Below, in pieces: positions 54,823 to 64,000 of a DNA stretch of 64,000 nt. Position 1 is the first letter of the stretch. Each line of letters begins with the position of its first letter. The position numbers were made by a program, and so were the translations under genes. The DNA is from Gemmatimonadaceae bacterium (GTDB taxonomy: Bacteria > Gemmatimonadota > Gemmatimonadetes > Gemmatimonadales > Gemmatimonadaceae). A model generated the notes under the pieces. It did not search any database. It was not told the DNA's origin and worked only from the letters and a program-made list of their open reading frames with translations. The DNA is taken from NCBI GenBank assembly GCA_013361335.1, contig JABFYH010000115.1:1-64000 (forward strand). The letters are read 5' to 3'.

Positions 54823-55802
54823 CGGATTCTCTCGGCATGCCACACCACGCCGCCGCGCCCGCGACCGGCCGGCGCGCTCCTCGCGTGAGCGTCGTGATGA
54901 ACTGCTACAACGGCGAGACCTACCTGCGGGAAGCGATGGACTCGGTGGTGGCGCAAACGGTGGGCGACTGGGAGATCGTGTTCGTCGACAACGCATCCAC
55001 CGACGCCAGCCCGGAGATCGCGCGGTCCTACGGCGATCGCGTGCGCTACGTGCGGAATCCGGAGACCGTGTCGCTCGGGCGCTCGCGCAACGTGGCGCTC
55101 GAGCATTGCACCGGCGATCTCATCGCCTTCCTGGATTGCGACGATCTGTGGGAGCCGACGAAGCTGGAGCGCCAGCTGCCGCTGTTCGACGACGAGCGCG
55201 TCGGGCTCGCCTACTCGGACTGCTGGCTCCTCCGCAACGGGCGCCGGATCGGGCGGCGCTACGAGCCTGGCGCCCACCACCCGGTCGGCCGGTGCCTGAA
55301 CGCGCTGCTCGCCGACTACTCGCTGGTGTTGAGCACCGCCGTGATACGGCGAAAGGCCCTCCAGCAGCTCGATGAGTGGTTCGACCCCGCGCTCCAGCTC
55401 GCGGAGGAGGCCGACATCTTCCTGCGGCTCGCCATCGGATGGGAGCTCGCCATGGTGCCCGAGGCGCTCGCGAGCTATCGGCTGCACGCCAACAGCGAGA
55501 GCGTGCGCAAGATGGAGCTCTACGGCGTCGAGAACGTCCTCATCCTGGAGAAGCTGCGCCGGCTGGTGCCGCGGTTCGACGAGCAGCACGGCGAAGCGGC
55601 GGCGCGGTGGACGGACAATGGGCTCTGGAGCACCGCCGTCGCCGCGTGGAAGCGCGGTGACGGGCATGCAGCGCGCGACGCGATCGGGCGGACGAAGCGT
55701 CGCGGGTGGAAGCATCGTGCGCTCCTCGTCGCGAGCGTCGCGCCGTACTCGGCCTGCCGCGGCGTGCTCAACCTCGTGCGCGGGCGGCCCTGGACGGAGT
55801 GA
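54819..55802 (+). CDS. Glycosyltransferase family 2
   Basis: RVSVVMNCYNGETYLREAMDSVVAQTVGDWEIVFVDNASTDASPE, FLDCDDLWEPTKLE. Confidence 0.88.
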   Translation: MTDSLGMPHHAAAPATGRRAPRVSVVMNCYNGETYLREAMDSVVAQTVGDWEIVFVDNASTDASPEIARSYGDRVRYVRNPETVSLGRSRNVALEHCTGDLIAFLDCDDLWEPTKLERQLPLFDDERVGLAYSDCWLLRNGRRIGRRYEPGAHHPVGRCLNALLADYSLVLSTAVIRRKALQQLDEWFDPALQLAEEADIFLRLAIGWELAMVPEALASYRLHANSESVRKMELYGVENVLILEKLRRLVPRFDEQHGEAAARWTDNGLWSTAVAAWKRGDGHAARDAIGRTKRRGWKHRALLVASVAPYSACRGVLNLVRGRPWTE

Positions 55803-55816
55803 GTCGGCGCCGGCGA

Positions 55817-55832
55817 CGGGGCGCGCGCCCCG
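55817..55832. terminator. 16-bp perfect palindrome between convergent genes (bidirectional terminator candidate)
   Basis: CGGGGCGCGCGCCCCG in the ~39-bp gap between the stop codons of the GT2 gene and asnB-like gene; no T-tract. Confidence 0.25.
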
Positions 55833-55841
55833 CATCGCCCT

Positions 55842-57779
55842 TCACGCTGCCTGCTGGGCCTCCAGCCACTGCTGGAAGATGAGGATGCCCCAGAGCTGAT
55901 GTTGGCGGTTGTGCCGGCCGGAGAGATGCTCGCGCCACGCGGTCTCCACCGCCGCGCGCCGGAAGAATCCTTCCCGCTCGATGCGAGCGCCGTCGAGCAG
56001 GGCGCTCGCCCAGTCGCGCAGGGGGCCGCGCAGCCACGAGTCGAGCGGGACGCCGAAGCCCATCTTGGGTCGCTCGAGCAGCTGCTGCGGCACGTGGCGG
56101 TAGAGAATCTGTCGCAGCGCCCATTTGCCCTGGCCGTCGCGCACCTTCATGCCGAGCGGCAGGCGCCACGCGGCCTCCACGACGCGGTGGTCGAGGAACG
56201 GCGCGCGCGTCTCGAGGCTCACCGCCATCGCCGCCCGGTCCACCTTGGTCATCACGTCGTCCGGGAGGTACGTCCGCGCGTCCGTGAACATCATCCGCTC
56301 GACGAAGCCCAACGAGTCCGGCGCGCCGGACCCCGTCGCCGTCGGCTCGCCGCCGCCGAGGACGACCTCATCCGGCTGCTGCCATTGCGACGCCATCGAC
56401 CGGTAGAACTCCGCCTCGCCGGTCGCCGCCAGCACCCCCGCCAGCTTGTGCATGCGGTCGCCGGCCTGGGCCACGCGCAGCCGCGGCGGCAGCCATCCGT
56501 CGATCGAGTCGAACACCCGCCCCCAGCGTGCCGGTGAGACGGTCCGGATGCCGCGGGCGGTCAGGCTGCGCACCGGCACCGGCACGCGCGCGAGGTGGCG
56601 CCAGAGCCGCGCGCCCACCACGTAGCGGTTGTAGCCGCCGAACATCTCGTCGCCGCCGTCCCCGCTCAAGGCAACGGTCACGTGTCCACGGGCGAGCTGC
56701 GCGACGAGAAAGGTCGGGATCTGCGACGAGTCGGCAAAGGGCTCGTCGTAGATCGCGGGCAGTCGTGGGATGACGCGCAGCGCTTCGTCTGCCGTGACGT
56801 AGAGCTCCGTGTGATCGGTGCCCAGATGGCGCGCCACCGCTCTCGCGTGCGTCGCCTCGTCGTAGCCCGACTCGCCGAAGCCGATCGTGAAGGTGCGCAC
56901 GCGCCGCGTGCTCTGCGCCTGCATCAGCGCGACGACGGTCGACGAATCGATGCCGCCGGACAGGAAGGCGCCGAGCGGCACGTCGGCGACCATCTGCTGG
57001 CCGATGCACGTGCGCAGCACCTGCTCGATCTCGTCGAGCGCAGCCTCGTCGCCGCCGGCAAAGGGTGTCGCGGCGCCCTGCCGCACCACGTCGGCGAGGT
57101 CCCAGTAGCGGGTGGTCATGACCGCACCGCCGCGCGCGATCGTGCAGATCGTCCCGGGCTCGACCTTGTGGATGCCCTCGTAGATCGAGCGGGGCGCCGG
57201 CACGTAGTTGTACCGGAGGTAGAGCGTGAGGGCCAGGCGGTCGATGGTTCCGCGAAAGGCGGGATGGCTCCGCAGCGCCTTGAGCTCGGACCCGAACAGG
57301 AGCACGCCGCCCATCACGCCGTAATACAGCGGCTTCTCGCCGAGCCGATCCCGCACGAGATGCAGCGTCGCACGCTCGCGATCCCAGAGGGCGATGGCGA
57401 ACATGCCGGCGAGCTCGCGCACGGTGGCGTCGAGCCCCCAGCGCGAAAGCGCGGCCAGCATCACCTCGGTGTCGCTGTGGCCGCGAAAGGTCTCCCCGAG
57501 CGCGGCCAGGCGATCACGAATCGCGGCGAAGTTGTAGATCTCGCCGTTGAACACCACGACGTACCGGCCGTCGCGCGACGTCATCGGCTGCGCGCCCTCG
57601 GCGCTGAGATCCAGCACGGACAGCCGCCGGTGGCCCAGGGCGATCCCACGCTCGGCGTCGGTCCAGATCCCGTCCGCGTCCGGGCCGCGGTGCGCGATCG
57701 CGCACGTCATGCCGGCCACGATACGTGCCGCGTCGTCCGGTGCGATGGTTGGCGCCCAGAGTCCGGCGATGCCGCACAT
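55842..57779 (-). CDS. asnB: Asparagine synthase (glutamine-hydrolysing), AsnB family
   Basis: MCGIAGLW N-terminus with catalytic Cys, HRGPDADG, VFNGEIYNF, GHSDTEVML, GAFLSGGIDSSTVVALM, ALSGDGGDEMFGGYNRY. Confidence 0.93.
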   Translation of the reverse strand: MCGIAGLWAPTIAPDDAARIVAGMTCAIAHRGPDADGIWTDAERGIALGHRRLSVLDLSAEGAQPMTSRDGRYVVVFNGEIYNFAAIRDRLAALGETFRGHSDTEVMLAALSRWGLDATVRELAGMFAIALWDRERATLHLVRDRLGEKPLYYGVMGGVLLFGSELKALRSHPAFRGTIDRLALTLYLRYNYVPAPRSIYEGIHKVEPGTICTIARGGAVMTTRYWDLADVVRQGAATPFAGGDEAALDEIEQVLRTCIGQQMVADVPLGAFLSGGIDSSTVVALMQAQSTRRVRTFTIGFGESGYDEATHARAVARHLGTDHTELYVTADEALRVIPRLPAIYDEPFADSSQIPTFLVAQLARGHVTVALSGDGGDEMFGGYNRYVVGARLWRHLARVPVPVRSLTARGIRTVSPARWGRVFDSIDGWLPPRLRVAQAGDRMHKLAGVLAATGEAEFYRSMASQWQQPDEVVLGGGEPTATGSGAPDSLGFVERMMFTDARTYLPDDVMTKVDRAAMAVSLETRAPFLDHRVVEAAWRLPLGMKVRDGQGKWALRQILYRHVPQQLLERPKMGFGVPLDSWLRGPLRDWASALLDGARIEREGFFRRAAVETAWREHLSGRHNRQHQLWGILIFQQWLEAQQAA

Positions 57780-57981
57780 CAGCGTATCCTGTGCGCAGGA
57801 GCGGCGGTGACGAGTGCGCGGGCCATGCAAGCGGGAAAGGGAGACGTCGCGTGCGCGTCGAAGCACAGCGCGCACGCGAAAGTTAGACGGACGCGTGGCG
57901 GCGCGGAACCGGGGGCGAGCCGCTAAGTTGATGCCTTCCGCCGCGCATCACGCGCGGTCGGACCGTCACGAACGCGTCGAC

Positions 57982-59127
57982 ATGACCCCGATCGCTGGCC
58001 GCCTTCTGCTCGTCGTCAACGACGCGGAGTTTTTTCTGTCCCACCGCCTCCCTGTCGCGGTCGGCGCGCGGGCGGCCGGCTACGACGTGCGCATCGCCAC
58101 GGCGGACGGGCCAGGCGTGGCGCGCATTCGCGCGCTGGGCTTCACCCACCGTCCGCTGCCGCTCACGCGCAGTGGAACGCATCCGGTGGCCGAGCTGCGG
58201 CTGCTGATCGCGCTCTACCGGCTCTTCCGTGCGGAACGGCCGGAGATCGCGCACCTCGTCACGATCAAGCCGGTGCTGTACGGTGGCATCATGGCGCGCA
58301 TCACCGGCGTCCCCGCCGTCGTCGCGGCGGTATCCGGTCTGGGGTTCGTGTTTCTCGAGCGCGGCGTTCGTGCGGCGTTGGTGCGGCGCCTGGTGGCCGC
58401 GCTCTACCGTGTGGCGCTCGGCGGACGCGCGGTGCGCGTGGTGTTCCAGAACCCGGACGACCGTGCGACGATCGTGCGCGTCACCGGGATCGACGAATCG
58501 AAGACGGTGCTCATCCGCGGGTCCGGCGTGGACCTCGCGACCCACGTCGCCGTTCCTCGCCCACCGGCAACGCCGGTGGTGGTGGTCATGGCGGCGCGCC
58601 TGCTGCGCGACAAGGGCGTGCGCGAGTTCGTCGACGCGGCGCGCCGGCTCCGGGAACGCGCCGTGCCGGCGCGCTTCGTTCTCGCGGGGGACCGCGATCC
58701 CGGAAACCCGACAAGCATCGACGACCGGGAGCTGGCCGCATGGCGCGCCGGCGGGCTCGTCGAGCTGGTCGGCCATCGCACCGACGTGCCGCGCCTCTTC
58801 GCCGACGCGGATATCGTCGTGCTGCCGTCCTACCGCGAAGGGCTGCCCAAGGTGCTGCTCGAGGCGGCGGCGTGCGGCAGGCCCGTGATCACATCGGACG
58901 TTCCCGGATGTCGCGATGCCGTCACGCCCGGCGAGACCGGCCTGCTCGTGCCGGCGCGGGACGCCGCCGCTCTCGCCGATGCGATCGAGCGTCTCGTGCT
59001 GGACCCGCCACTGCGGGCCCGGATGGGCGCGGCCAGCCGCGCCCTCGCCGAACGCGCGTTCTCCATCGAGGGCGTGGTCGACGCGCACCTGCGCATCTAT
59101 CGCGAGCTGCGCGGCGCCGTCCCATGA
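57982..59127 (+). CDS. Glycosyltransferase family 4
   Basis: LLLVVNDAEFFLSHRLPVAVGARAAGYDVRIAT, LVTIKPVLYGG, FADADIVVLPSYREGLPKVLLEAAACGRPVITSDVPGCRDAV. Confidence 0.92.
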   Translation: MTPIAGRLLLVVNDAEFFLSHRLPVAVGARAAGYDVRIATADGPGVARIRALGFTHRPLPLTRSGTHPVAELRLLIALYRLFRAERPEIAHLVTIKPVLYGGIMARITGVPAVVAAVSGLGFVFLERGVRAALVRRLVAALYRVALGGRAVRVVFQNPDDRATIVRVTGIDESKTVLIRGSGVDLATHVAVPRPPATPVVVVMAARLLRDKGVREFVDAARRLRERAVPARFVLAGDRDPGNPTSIDDRELAAWRAGGLVELVGHRTDVPRLFADADIVVLPSYREGLPKVLLEAAACGRPVITSDVPGCRDAVTPGETGLLVPARDAAALADAIERLVLDPPLRARMGAASRALAERAFSIEGVVDAHLRIYRELRGAVP

Positions 59128-60083
59128 GAGTCCTCGTCACGGGTGCGACGGGCTTTCTCGGCGGAGCCCTGGTGGTGCGGCTCGCTGCCGAGGATCAGGT
59201 CGACGTCCGTGCCGCGACGCGCGGTGCGCCCCCGGCCGGATCCGGTCGGGTGGAGTGGGTCGCGGTCGGCGATCTCGACGCGGATACCGATTGGGCCGTC
59301 GCGCTGGCCGGCGTCGACGTCGTCGTCCACGCGGCGGCCCGAGTGCACGTGATGCACGATACCGCCCGCGACCCGCTCGCCGAGTTCCGCCGCGCGAACG
59401 TCGACGGGACGCTCGCGCTGGCGCGCCAGGCGGCCGCGGCCGGTGTGCGCCGCTTCGTGTTCGTCAGCTCGGTGAAGGTGAACGGCGAGCGCACCAGTCG
59501 AGGCCACCCCTTTCGGGCGACGGACGCGCCCGATCCCGCGGACCCTTATGGGATGTCCAAGGCCGAGGCGGAGGCGGGACTGCGGGCGCTCGCCGCGGCG
59601 ACGGGGCTCGAGGTGGTCATCGTGCGACCGGTGCTCGTCTACGGCCCCGGTGTGAAGGGCAACTTCCGCTCGATGATGCGATGGATCCGCCGGGGCATTC
59701 CTCTCCCGCTCGCCGCGGTGGACAATCGCCGGAGCCTCGTCGCGCTCGACAACGTCGTCGACCTGCTCGTCAGCTGCCTGCGCCATCCTGCAGCGGCCGG
59801 CGCGACGTTCATGGTGAGCGACGGCGACGACGTCTCGACCGCCGAGCTGCTGCGTCGCGTCGCCGCCGCGATGGGACGCCGCCCGCGCCTGATTCCCGTT
59901 CCCCTGCCGCTGCTGCGGGCGCTCGGCGCGATCACCGGCCGTCGCGCGCCGATCCAGCGGCTGTGCGACGATCTGCAGGTCGACATCGAGGCGACGCGGA
60001 GCCGCCTGGGGTGGTCGCCCCCGCGATCCATGGACGAGGCGTTGCGCGCCATGGTGCGGATGGAGTGGTCCGACGAGCGCTGA
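59124..60083 (+). CDS. NAD-dependent epimerase/dehydratase (UDP-sugar 4-epimerase/WbpK-like)
   Basis: MRVLVTGATGFLGGALVVRLA, VHAAARVHVMHDTA, FVSSVKVNGERT, YGMSKAEAE, DDLQVDIEATRSRLGW; ATGA overlap upstream. Confidence 0.87.
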   Translation: MRVLVTGATGFLGGALVVRLAAEDQVDVRAATRGAPPAGSGRVEWVAVGDLDADTDWAVALAGVDVVVHAAARVHVMHDTARDPLAEFRRANVDGTLALARQAAAAGVRRFVFVSSVKVNGERTSRGHPFRATDAPDPADPYGMSKAEAEAGLRALAAATGLEVVIVRPVLVYGPGVKGNFRSMMRWIRRGIPLPLAAVDNRRSLVALDNVVDLLVSCLRHPAAAGATFMVSDGDDVSTAELLRRVAAAMGRRPRLIPVPLPLLRALGAITGRRAPIQRLCDDLQVDIEATRSRLGWSPPRSMDEALRAMVRMEWSDER

Positions 60084-60096
60084 CGCCGGCACTCGG

Positions 60097-61104
60097 TTAC
60101 ATCGGCGCGCGTCGCTCCGCGGCAAAGGCCAACGCGGCCAGGAGTACCGCAGCGACGAGCAGGGCGGGTCCGGCGAGCCCGGACCGGAAGGTGGCTGCCG
60201 CCGCCAGCGCCGCGAGCGCCATCGTGGTAGCGGCAGCGGCGAGGGTGACCGGGCGGTGACCCCCCCACGCGCGCGCCAGACGCTGATACGCGTGATCGCG
60301 GTGCGCGTCCGCCAGCCGATCGCCGCGACGCATCCGCCGCACCAGCGTGATCGTGGTGTCGGCAACGAACACGCCGCCGAGAATCCCGAACGCGACCAGC
60401 GGCACCGCGCGATCGTTCTCGCCCGCGACGGCCAGCACCGCGATCATGAACCCCAGCGCGCCGCTGGCCACGTCGCCGAGAAAGATGCGCGCGGGCGGCC
60501 AGTTCCAGTACAGGAAGCCCGCCGCCGCCGCCGCGAAGACGAGCGACAGCGTCGCCAGCGACCCCGCGCCACGAAGATGGAACAGCACCGCGGCGACGCC
60601 GAAGATCAGCACCGCCTGGGAGCCCGCGATGCCGTCGATCCCGTCCATGAAGTTGAACAGGTTGATGCTCCACACGATTCCGATCGCGGCGAGCACCGTG
60701 CCCACAGGGCCGAGGTGGAGCACGCGCGTGCCGATGACGAGATCGGGAAGGCCACCCAGGACGAAGAGAGATGCGGCCGCCGCGGCGGCGTGCGCGGCGA
60801 GTCGTAGCCGCGCCGTCAGCCCGCCATGATCGTCGCGCCATCCGACAATGCCGAGCACGATCATGCCCGGCGCGAAGGCGAGCGCATGACGCGCGTCGAT
60901 CCGCCCGACGGCCACCCCCACCGCTAGCGCGAGCAGTGCCGCGACGAGCACGGCGAGCCCACCGCCGCGCGGCGTCGGTGTGACGTGCGAGCTCCGCGCG
61001 TTCGGGCGGTCCAGCACGTCGTGTCGCAGGGCATACGCCCGCACTTGCCCGGTGAGCCAGAGGCTCACGGCCCCCGTGAGCAGGACCAGCGTCGAGACGA
61101 CCAT
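60097..61104 (-). CDS. Undecaprenyl-phosphate N-acetylhexosamine-1-phosphate transferase (WecA/WbpL/MraY-like)
   Basis: VLDRPNARSSHVTPTPRGGGLAV, NLFNFMDGIDGIAGSQAV, PPARIFLGDVASGALGF, HRDHAYQRL. Confidence 0.9.
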   Translation of the reverse strand: MVVSTLVLLTGAVSLWLTGQVRAYALRHDVLDRPNARSSHVTPTPRGGGLAVLVAALLALAVGVAVGRIDARHALAFAPGMIVLGIVGWRDDHGGLTARLRLAAHAAAAAASLFVLGGLPDLVIGTRVLHLGPVGTVLAAIGIVWSINLFNFMDGIDGIAGSQAVLIFGVAAVLFHLRGAGSLATLSLVFAAAAAGFLYWNWPPARIFLGDVASGALGFMIAVLAVAGENDRAVPLVAFGILGGVFVADTTITLVRRMRRGDRLADAHRDHAYQRLARAWGGHRPVTLAAAATTMALAALAAAATFRSGLAGPALLVAAVLLAALAFAAERRAPM

Positions 61105-61126
61105 GCGGGACGAGAGCGTGCGCCGG

Positions 61127-62122
61127 CTACGCGTGGAGCTGGTGCGTGTCGACGTACTCCAGCACCTCGGCGGCCGTGACGGTGGCGGCGCCGAGCTTGC
61201 CGACCTCGATGCCCGCCGCGACGTTCGCGATCGCCGCGGCCTGCGCGGGCGTCGCGCCGGCGGCGAGCATGCACGCCAGGTATGCCGTCACGGTGTCGCC
61301 GGCACCGACGACATCGTAGACCTCGCGGGCGACCGTGGGCAGCCGCGCCACCTCGCCATGGGCGGAGAAGAGCGCCATGCCGCGGTCGCCGAGCGTGAGC
61401 AGGATGTGCGCGACGCCAAGGCGCTGCAGGGCGGCGGGAACCGCGTCGGGATGATCGACGTCGACGGCGGCGCCCAGGGCCGCCTCGAGCTCGCGGCGGT
61501 TCGGCTTGAAGACCGTCGCCCCGCGGTACGCGAAGAAGTTCTTGAACTTGGGGTCGACCACGACGGGGAGGTCACGCGCCGCGGCGGCGTCGATCGCGGC
61601 GCGGATCACGGCCGGCACGAGCACCCCCTTGTTGTAATCCTCGAGCACGACTGCGTCCGCCGCCGCGATCGCACGCTGTACCGCCTCGAGGACCTGGGCC
61701 ATGTCGGACCCGGCGAGATCCGCGTCCTCCTCCTCGTCCACGCGCGCGAGCTGCTGCGAGCGCGCGACGATGCGCGTCTTCTGCGTCGTGGGGCGGCCCA
61801 CGCGCACGAGCGCGGCACCGTCCTCCCCGATGGCGCGCAGCATCTCCGCCAGCGTCTCACCGCCGCGATCGGCGCCGATGGCGCCGACCAGGGTGCATCG
61901 TGCGCCGATCGCCGCGACGTTTTGCGCCACGTTCGCCGCACCCCCGAGCGCGTGCTTCCGCTCGCGGACCCGGACGACGGGCACCGGCGCCTCGGGGGAG
62001 ATGCGGTCGACGTCGCCGATCAGGTAGACGTCGAGCATCACGTCGCCGATCACGACGATGCGCTTTCCACGCGCCCGGTCGAGCAGCTCGACCAGCCGCG
62101 CACGCGACAGTGAGATGGTCAT
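61127..62122 (-). CDS. D-glycero-beta-D-manno-heptose-7-phosphate kinase domain (RfaE/HldE N-terminal type, PfkB family)
   Basis: VVIGDVMLDVYLIGDVDRISPEAPVPVV, LGGAANVAQNVAAIGA, VLEDYNKGVL, DPKFKNFFAYRGATVFKPNRRE, VVGAGDTV. Confidence 0.88.
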   Translation of the reverse strand: MTISLSRARLVELLDRARGKRIVVIGDVMLDVYLIGDVDRISPEAPVPVVRVRERKHALGGAANVAQNVAAIGARCTLVGAIGADRGGETLAEMLRAIGEDGAALVRVGRPTTQKTRIVARSQQLARVDEEEDADLAGSDMAQVLEAVQRAIAAADAVVLEDYNKGVLVPAVIRAAIDAAAARDLPVVVDPKFKNFFAYRGATVFKPNRRELEAALGAAVDVDHPDAVPAALQRLGVAHILLTLGDRGMALFSAHGEVARLPTVAREVYDVVGAGDTVTAYLACMLAAGATPAQAAAIANVAAGIEVGKLGAATVTAAEVLEYVDTHQLHA

Positions 62123-62223
62123 CGACCGCGCAACCTAGACCGTGCCGGACGACCGGTCAACCGACTCGCCGGGCATCCGTCGCGCTATCTTGATCGCTCG
62201 TCGGACCGACACCCGCGCCGCCC

Positions 62224-63159
62224 ATGCATTCCTACCTGGTCGAGAAGCTCGTGATGTACGTGCGGAACCACACCCTCATGCGCCGGCATGCCGGCGCGGC
62301 GGGTGTGGCCGACTTCGCGAACCTCTCGGCGCCGCCGCGCTCGATCGGATTCGACACCTCCAACAGCCGCCACGTCCACCTCGGCGACCATCTCTTTCTC
62401 GAGCCGGTCATGCGCGCCTGCCGCCTGCGGGGCGTGTCCGTGGTCGTCGCGCCGAGCGCGCCGATGGAGGAGTACTTCCGCGACGCGGGCTACACGGTGG
62501 TGCCTCCCCCGGTCGTGCTTCAGCAGGAGCTCCGGGTGACGCCGGTGTGGATGTACGATTCGATGCCCCGCGCCGAGCGGCGCACGCGCTTCCTGTATCT
62601 GAACACGATCGACCACCACATCGAGCGTCCCGTCTCGGAGCATCTGGCGGAATCGGTGCTGCGCGCCGCGCGGCTCGACGTGGGCGCCGCGCCGATCGAC
62701 GGCCGCCCGCACCGGGTGGGACCGGGCCCGACCCCGCTCGACGGTGCGGACGGACGATGGCTGCTGTTCAACGACACGGTCGACTCGGGCCGCTTTCGCG
62801 TGGTCGCCCGGGATCGGGCGGTGTTGGCGGCCGTCGCCGCCGAGCAGCGCCGTGCCGGCTTCCGGATCGCGCGGATCGGCACGGCCGCCGAGCGTGACGA
62901 GCGTCCGGCGGCGCTCGGGATCGAAGACCTGGACCTTCGCGGCCGGACCTCGCTGATGGAGCTTTTTCGCCTGCTGGAGTCCCCGTCGGTGGCGGGGACG
63001 ATCTCGTTCGATCACGTCGTCGCCCACATGGGGATGGCCTGCGGCAAGCCGGCGATCGTGAAGGTGCGGCGCGGCTCGCGGCGCCACGTCGCGTTCATGA
63101 AGCGCGTGCTCATTCCGCCCTACACCGCAGACCGCGCCGCGATGGTGCGTTACGTGTAA
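62224..63159 (+). CDS. Putative GT9-like glycosyltransferase or conserved hypothetical protein
   Basis: Complete ORF with good codon character; weak GT-B-like layout (VHLGDHLFLEPVMRACRLRGVSVVVAPSAPMEEYFRDAG; SPSVAGTISFDHVVAHMGMACGKPAIV). Confidence 0.45.
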   Translation: MHSYLVEKLVMYVRNHTLMRRHAGAAGVADFANLSAPPRSIGFDTSNSRHVHLGDHLFLEPVMRACRLRGVSVVVAPSAPMEEYFRDAGYTVVPPPVVLQQELRVTPVWMYDSMPRAERRTRFLYLNTIDHHIERPVSEHLAESVLRAARLDVGAAPIDGRPHRVGPGPTPLDGADGRWLLFNDTVDSGRFRVVARDRAVLAAVAAEQRRAGFRIARIGTAAERDERPAALGIEDLDLRGRTSLMELFRLLESPSVAGTISFDHVVAHMGMACGKPAIVKVRRGSRRHVAFMKRVLIPPYTADRAAMVRYV

Positions 63160-63233
63160 CAGCCGCGCCCGGCACACCCCTTGCCTAGATTGCCTCGTCC
63201 CAGCCGTACCGTGCGAACCCGGCCCACTCCCAT

Positions 63234-64000
63234 TTGCCCGCTTTCGTCGACCGCTTCTCCGAGGCTGCCAAGGAGAAGGTCCAGACTGTCCAGGACTATT
63301 TCGCCCTGGCCGGCCGAGCCATCGGCTTCGCCTTCGCGCGCCCGTTGTACGTCCAGGACTGGGTGCAGCAGATGGACGAGATCGGCGTCAAGTCGCTCGG
63401 CATCGTCCTCCTGACCGGCTTCTTCACGGGCATGGTGCTCGCGCTCCAGTCCAGCGTGCAGCTCCAGGCCTTCGGCATCTCGTCGCTGGTCGGCCGACTG
63501 GTGGCGGGCTCGATGATCCGCGAGCTGGGGCCGGTCCTCGCCGGCCTCATGGTGGCGGGGCGGGTGGGCTCGGGAATCGCCGCGCAGCTCGGCTCGATGC
63601 GCGTCACCGAGCAGATCGACGCGCTCAACACCCTCGGCACCGACCCGATCAAGAAGCTGGTCACGCCGCGCGTGCTCGCCGCGCTGGTCATGCTGCCGAT
63701 CCTCACGATCATCAACGACTTCGTCGGGATCGTCGGCGGCAACCTGATCGCGACGCTCCTCATCGGCATCCCCACCGGGCAATACTGGCGGACGGTGTGG
63801 GAGCAGATCGTGTCCGGCGGGTTCACCCTGCGCTACATCCCGAACGATTTCATCCAGGGGCTGGTGAAGCCGTTCGTGTTCGGGGGGATCATCTCGATCT
63901 CCGGGTGCTACTTCGGGCTCAACACCACCGGCGGGACCGAAGGGGTGGGGCAGGCGACGACGCGCACCGTGGTGCTCTCGAGCATCCTCATCCTCGTCGT
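63234..64000 (+). CDS. mlaE: MlaE-type ABC transporter permease, 3'-truncated by the window edge
   Basis: Open frame absent from the ORF track because it runs off the end; QQMDEIGVKSLGIVLLTGFFTGMVLALQSSVQLQAFG, RELGPVLAGLMVAGRVGSGIAAQLGSMRVTEQIDALNTLGTDP; TTG start inferred. Confidence 0.9.
   Translation, partial: MPAFVDRFSEAAKEKVQTVQDYFALAGRAIGFAFARPLYVQDWVQQMDEIGVKSLGIVLLTGFFTGMVLALQSSVQLQAFGISSLVGRLVAGSMIRELGPVLAGLMVAGRVGSGIAAQLGSMRVTEQIDALNTLGTDPIKKLVTPRVLAALVMLPILTIINDFVGIVGGNLIATLLIGIPTGQYWRTVWEQIVSGGFTLRYIPNDFIQGLVKPFVFGGIISISGCYFGLNTTGGTEGVGQATTRTVVLSSILILV

Noticed and set aside
1-64000. CRISPR arrays, transposases, integrases, phage genes, rRNA
   Set aside because: None recognised by reading; only short GC-rich local repeats were seen.

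Overview
High-GC bacterial chromosomal window, probably Gemmatimonadota-like (inferred from gene content and style, not proven). About 55 protein-coding genes and one tRNA are supported. No rRNA, CRISPR array, transposase or phage gene was recognised. Two themes dominate. (1) At about 2.96-10.16 kb there is a compact cassette that looks like a bacterial ceramide/sphingolipid pathway: a CerR-like NAD-dependent epimerase/reductase, a single ~1104-aa fusion of fatty acyl-AMP ligase + acyl carrier protein + PLP alpha-oxoamine synthase (SPT/AONS type), a Sfp-type phosphopantetheinyl transferase, an Aur1/PAP2-type membrane enzyme, and a GNAT-like protein resembling bacterial ceramide synthase (bCerS). 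(2) From about 10.15 kb to 63 kb there is a very large exopolysaccharide/O-antigen locus. It carries dTDP-rhamnose genes, dTDP-3-amino-sugar genes (FdtA/B/C-like), CDP-glucose genes (RfbF/RfbG), a LegB-like module, and two apparently independent Wzx/Wzy/Wzz sets. It also has two Wzi proteins, one Wza, two types of initiating sugar-phosphate transferase, many glycosyltransferases, a sulfotransferase and an AsnB. Inside it, a tightly coupled operon (about 32.58-39.64 kb, plus a divergent aminotransferase) combines an HpaI-type aldolase, KdsB-like cytidylyltransferase, methyltransferase, Gfo/Idh oxidoreductase, SIS isomerase, SDR, AroB-like sugar-phosphate cyclase and hydroxyacid dehydrogenase; this is a candidate pathway to an unusual CMP-activated or carbocyclic sugar. 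Both window edges cut genes (a GT4 at the left, an MlaE-type permease at the right). Start codons were re-chosen from alignment-like N-termini and 4-nt stop/start overlaps, so many differ from the supplied ORF starts. All family calls are from reading motifs; no database search was run.
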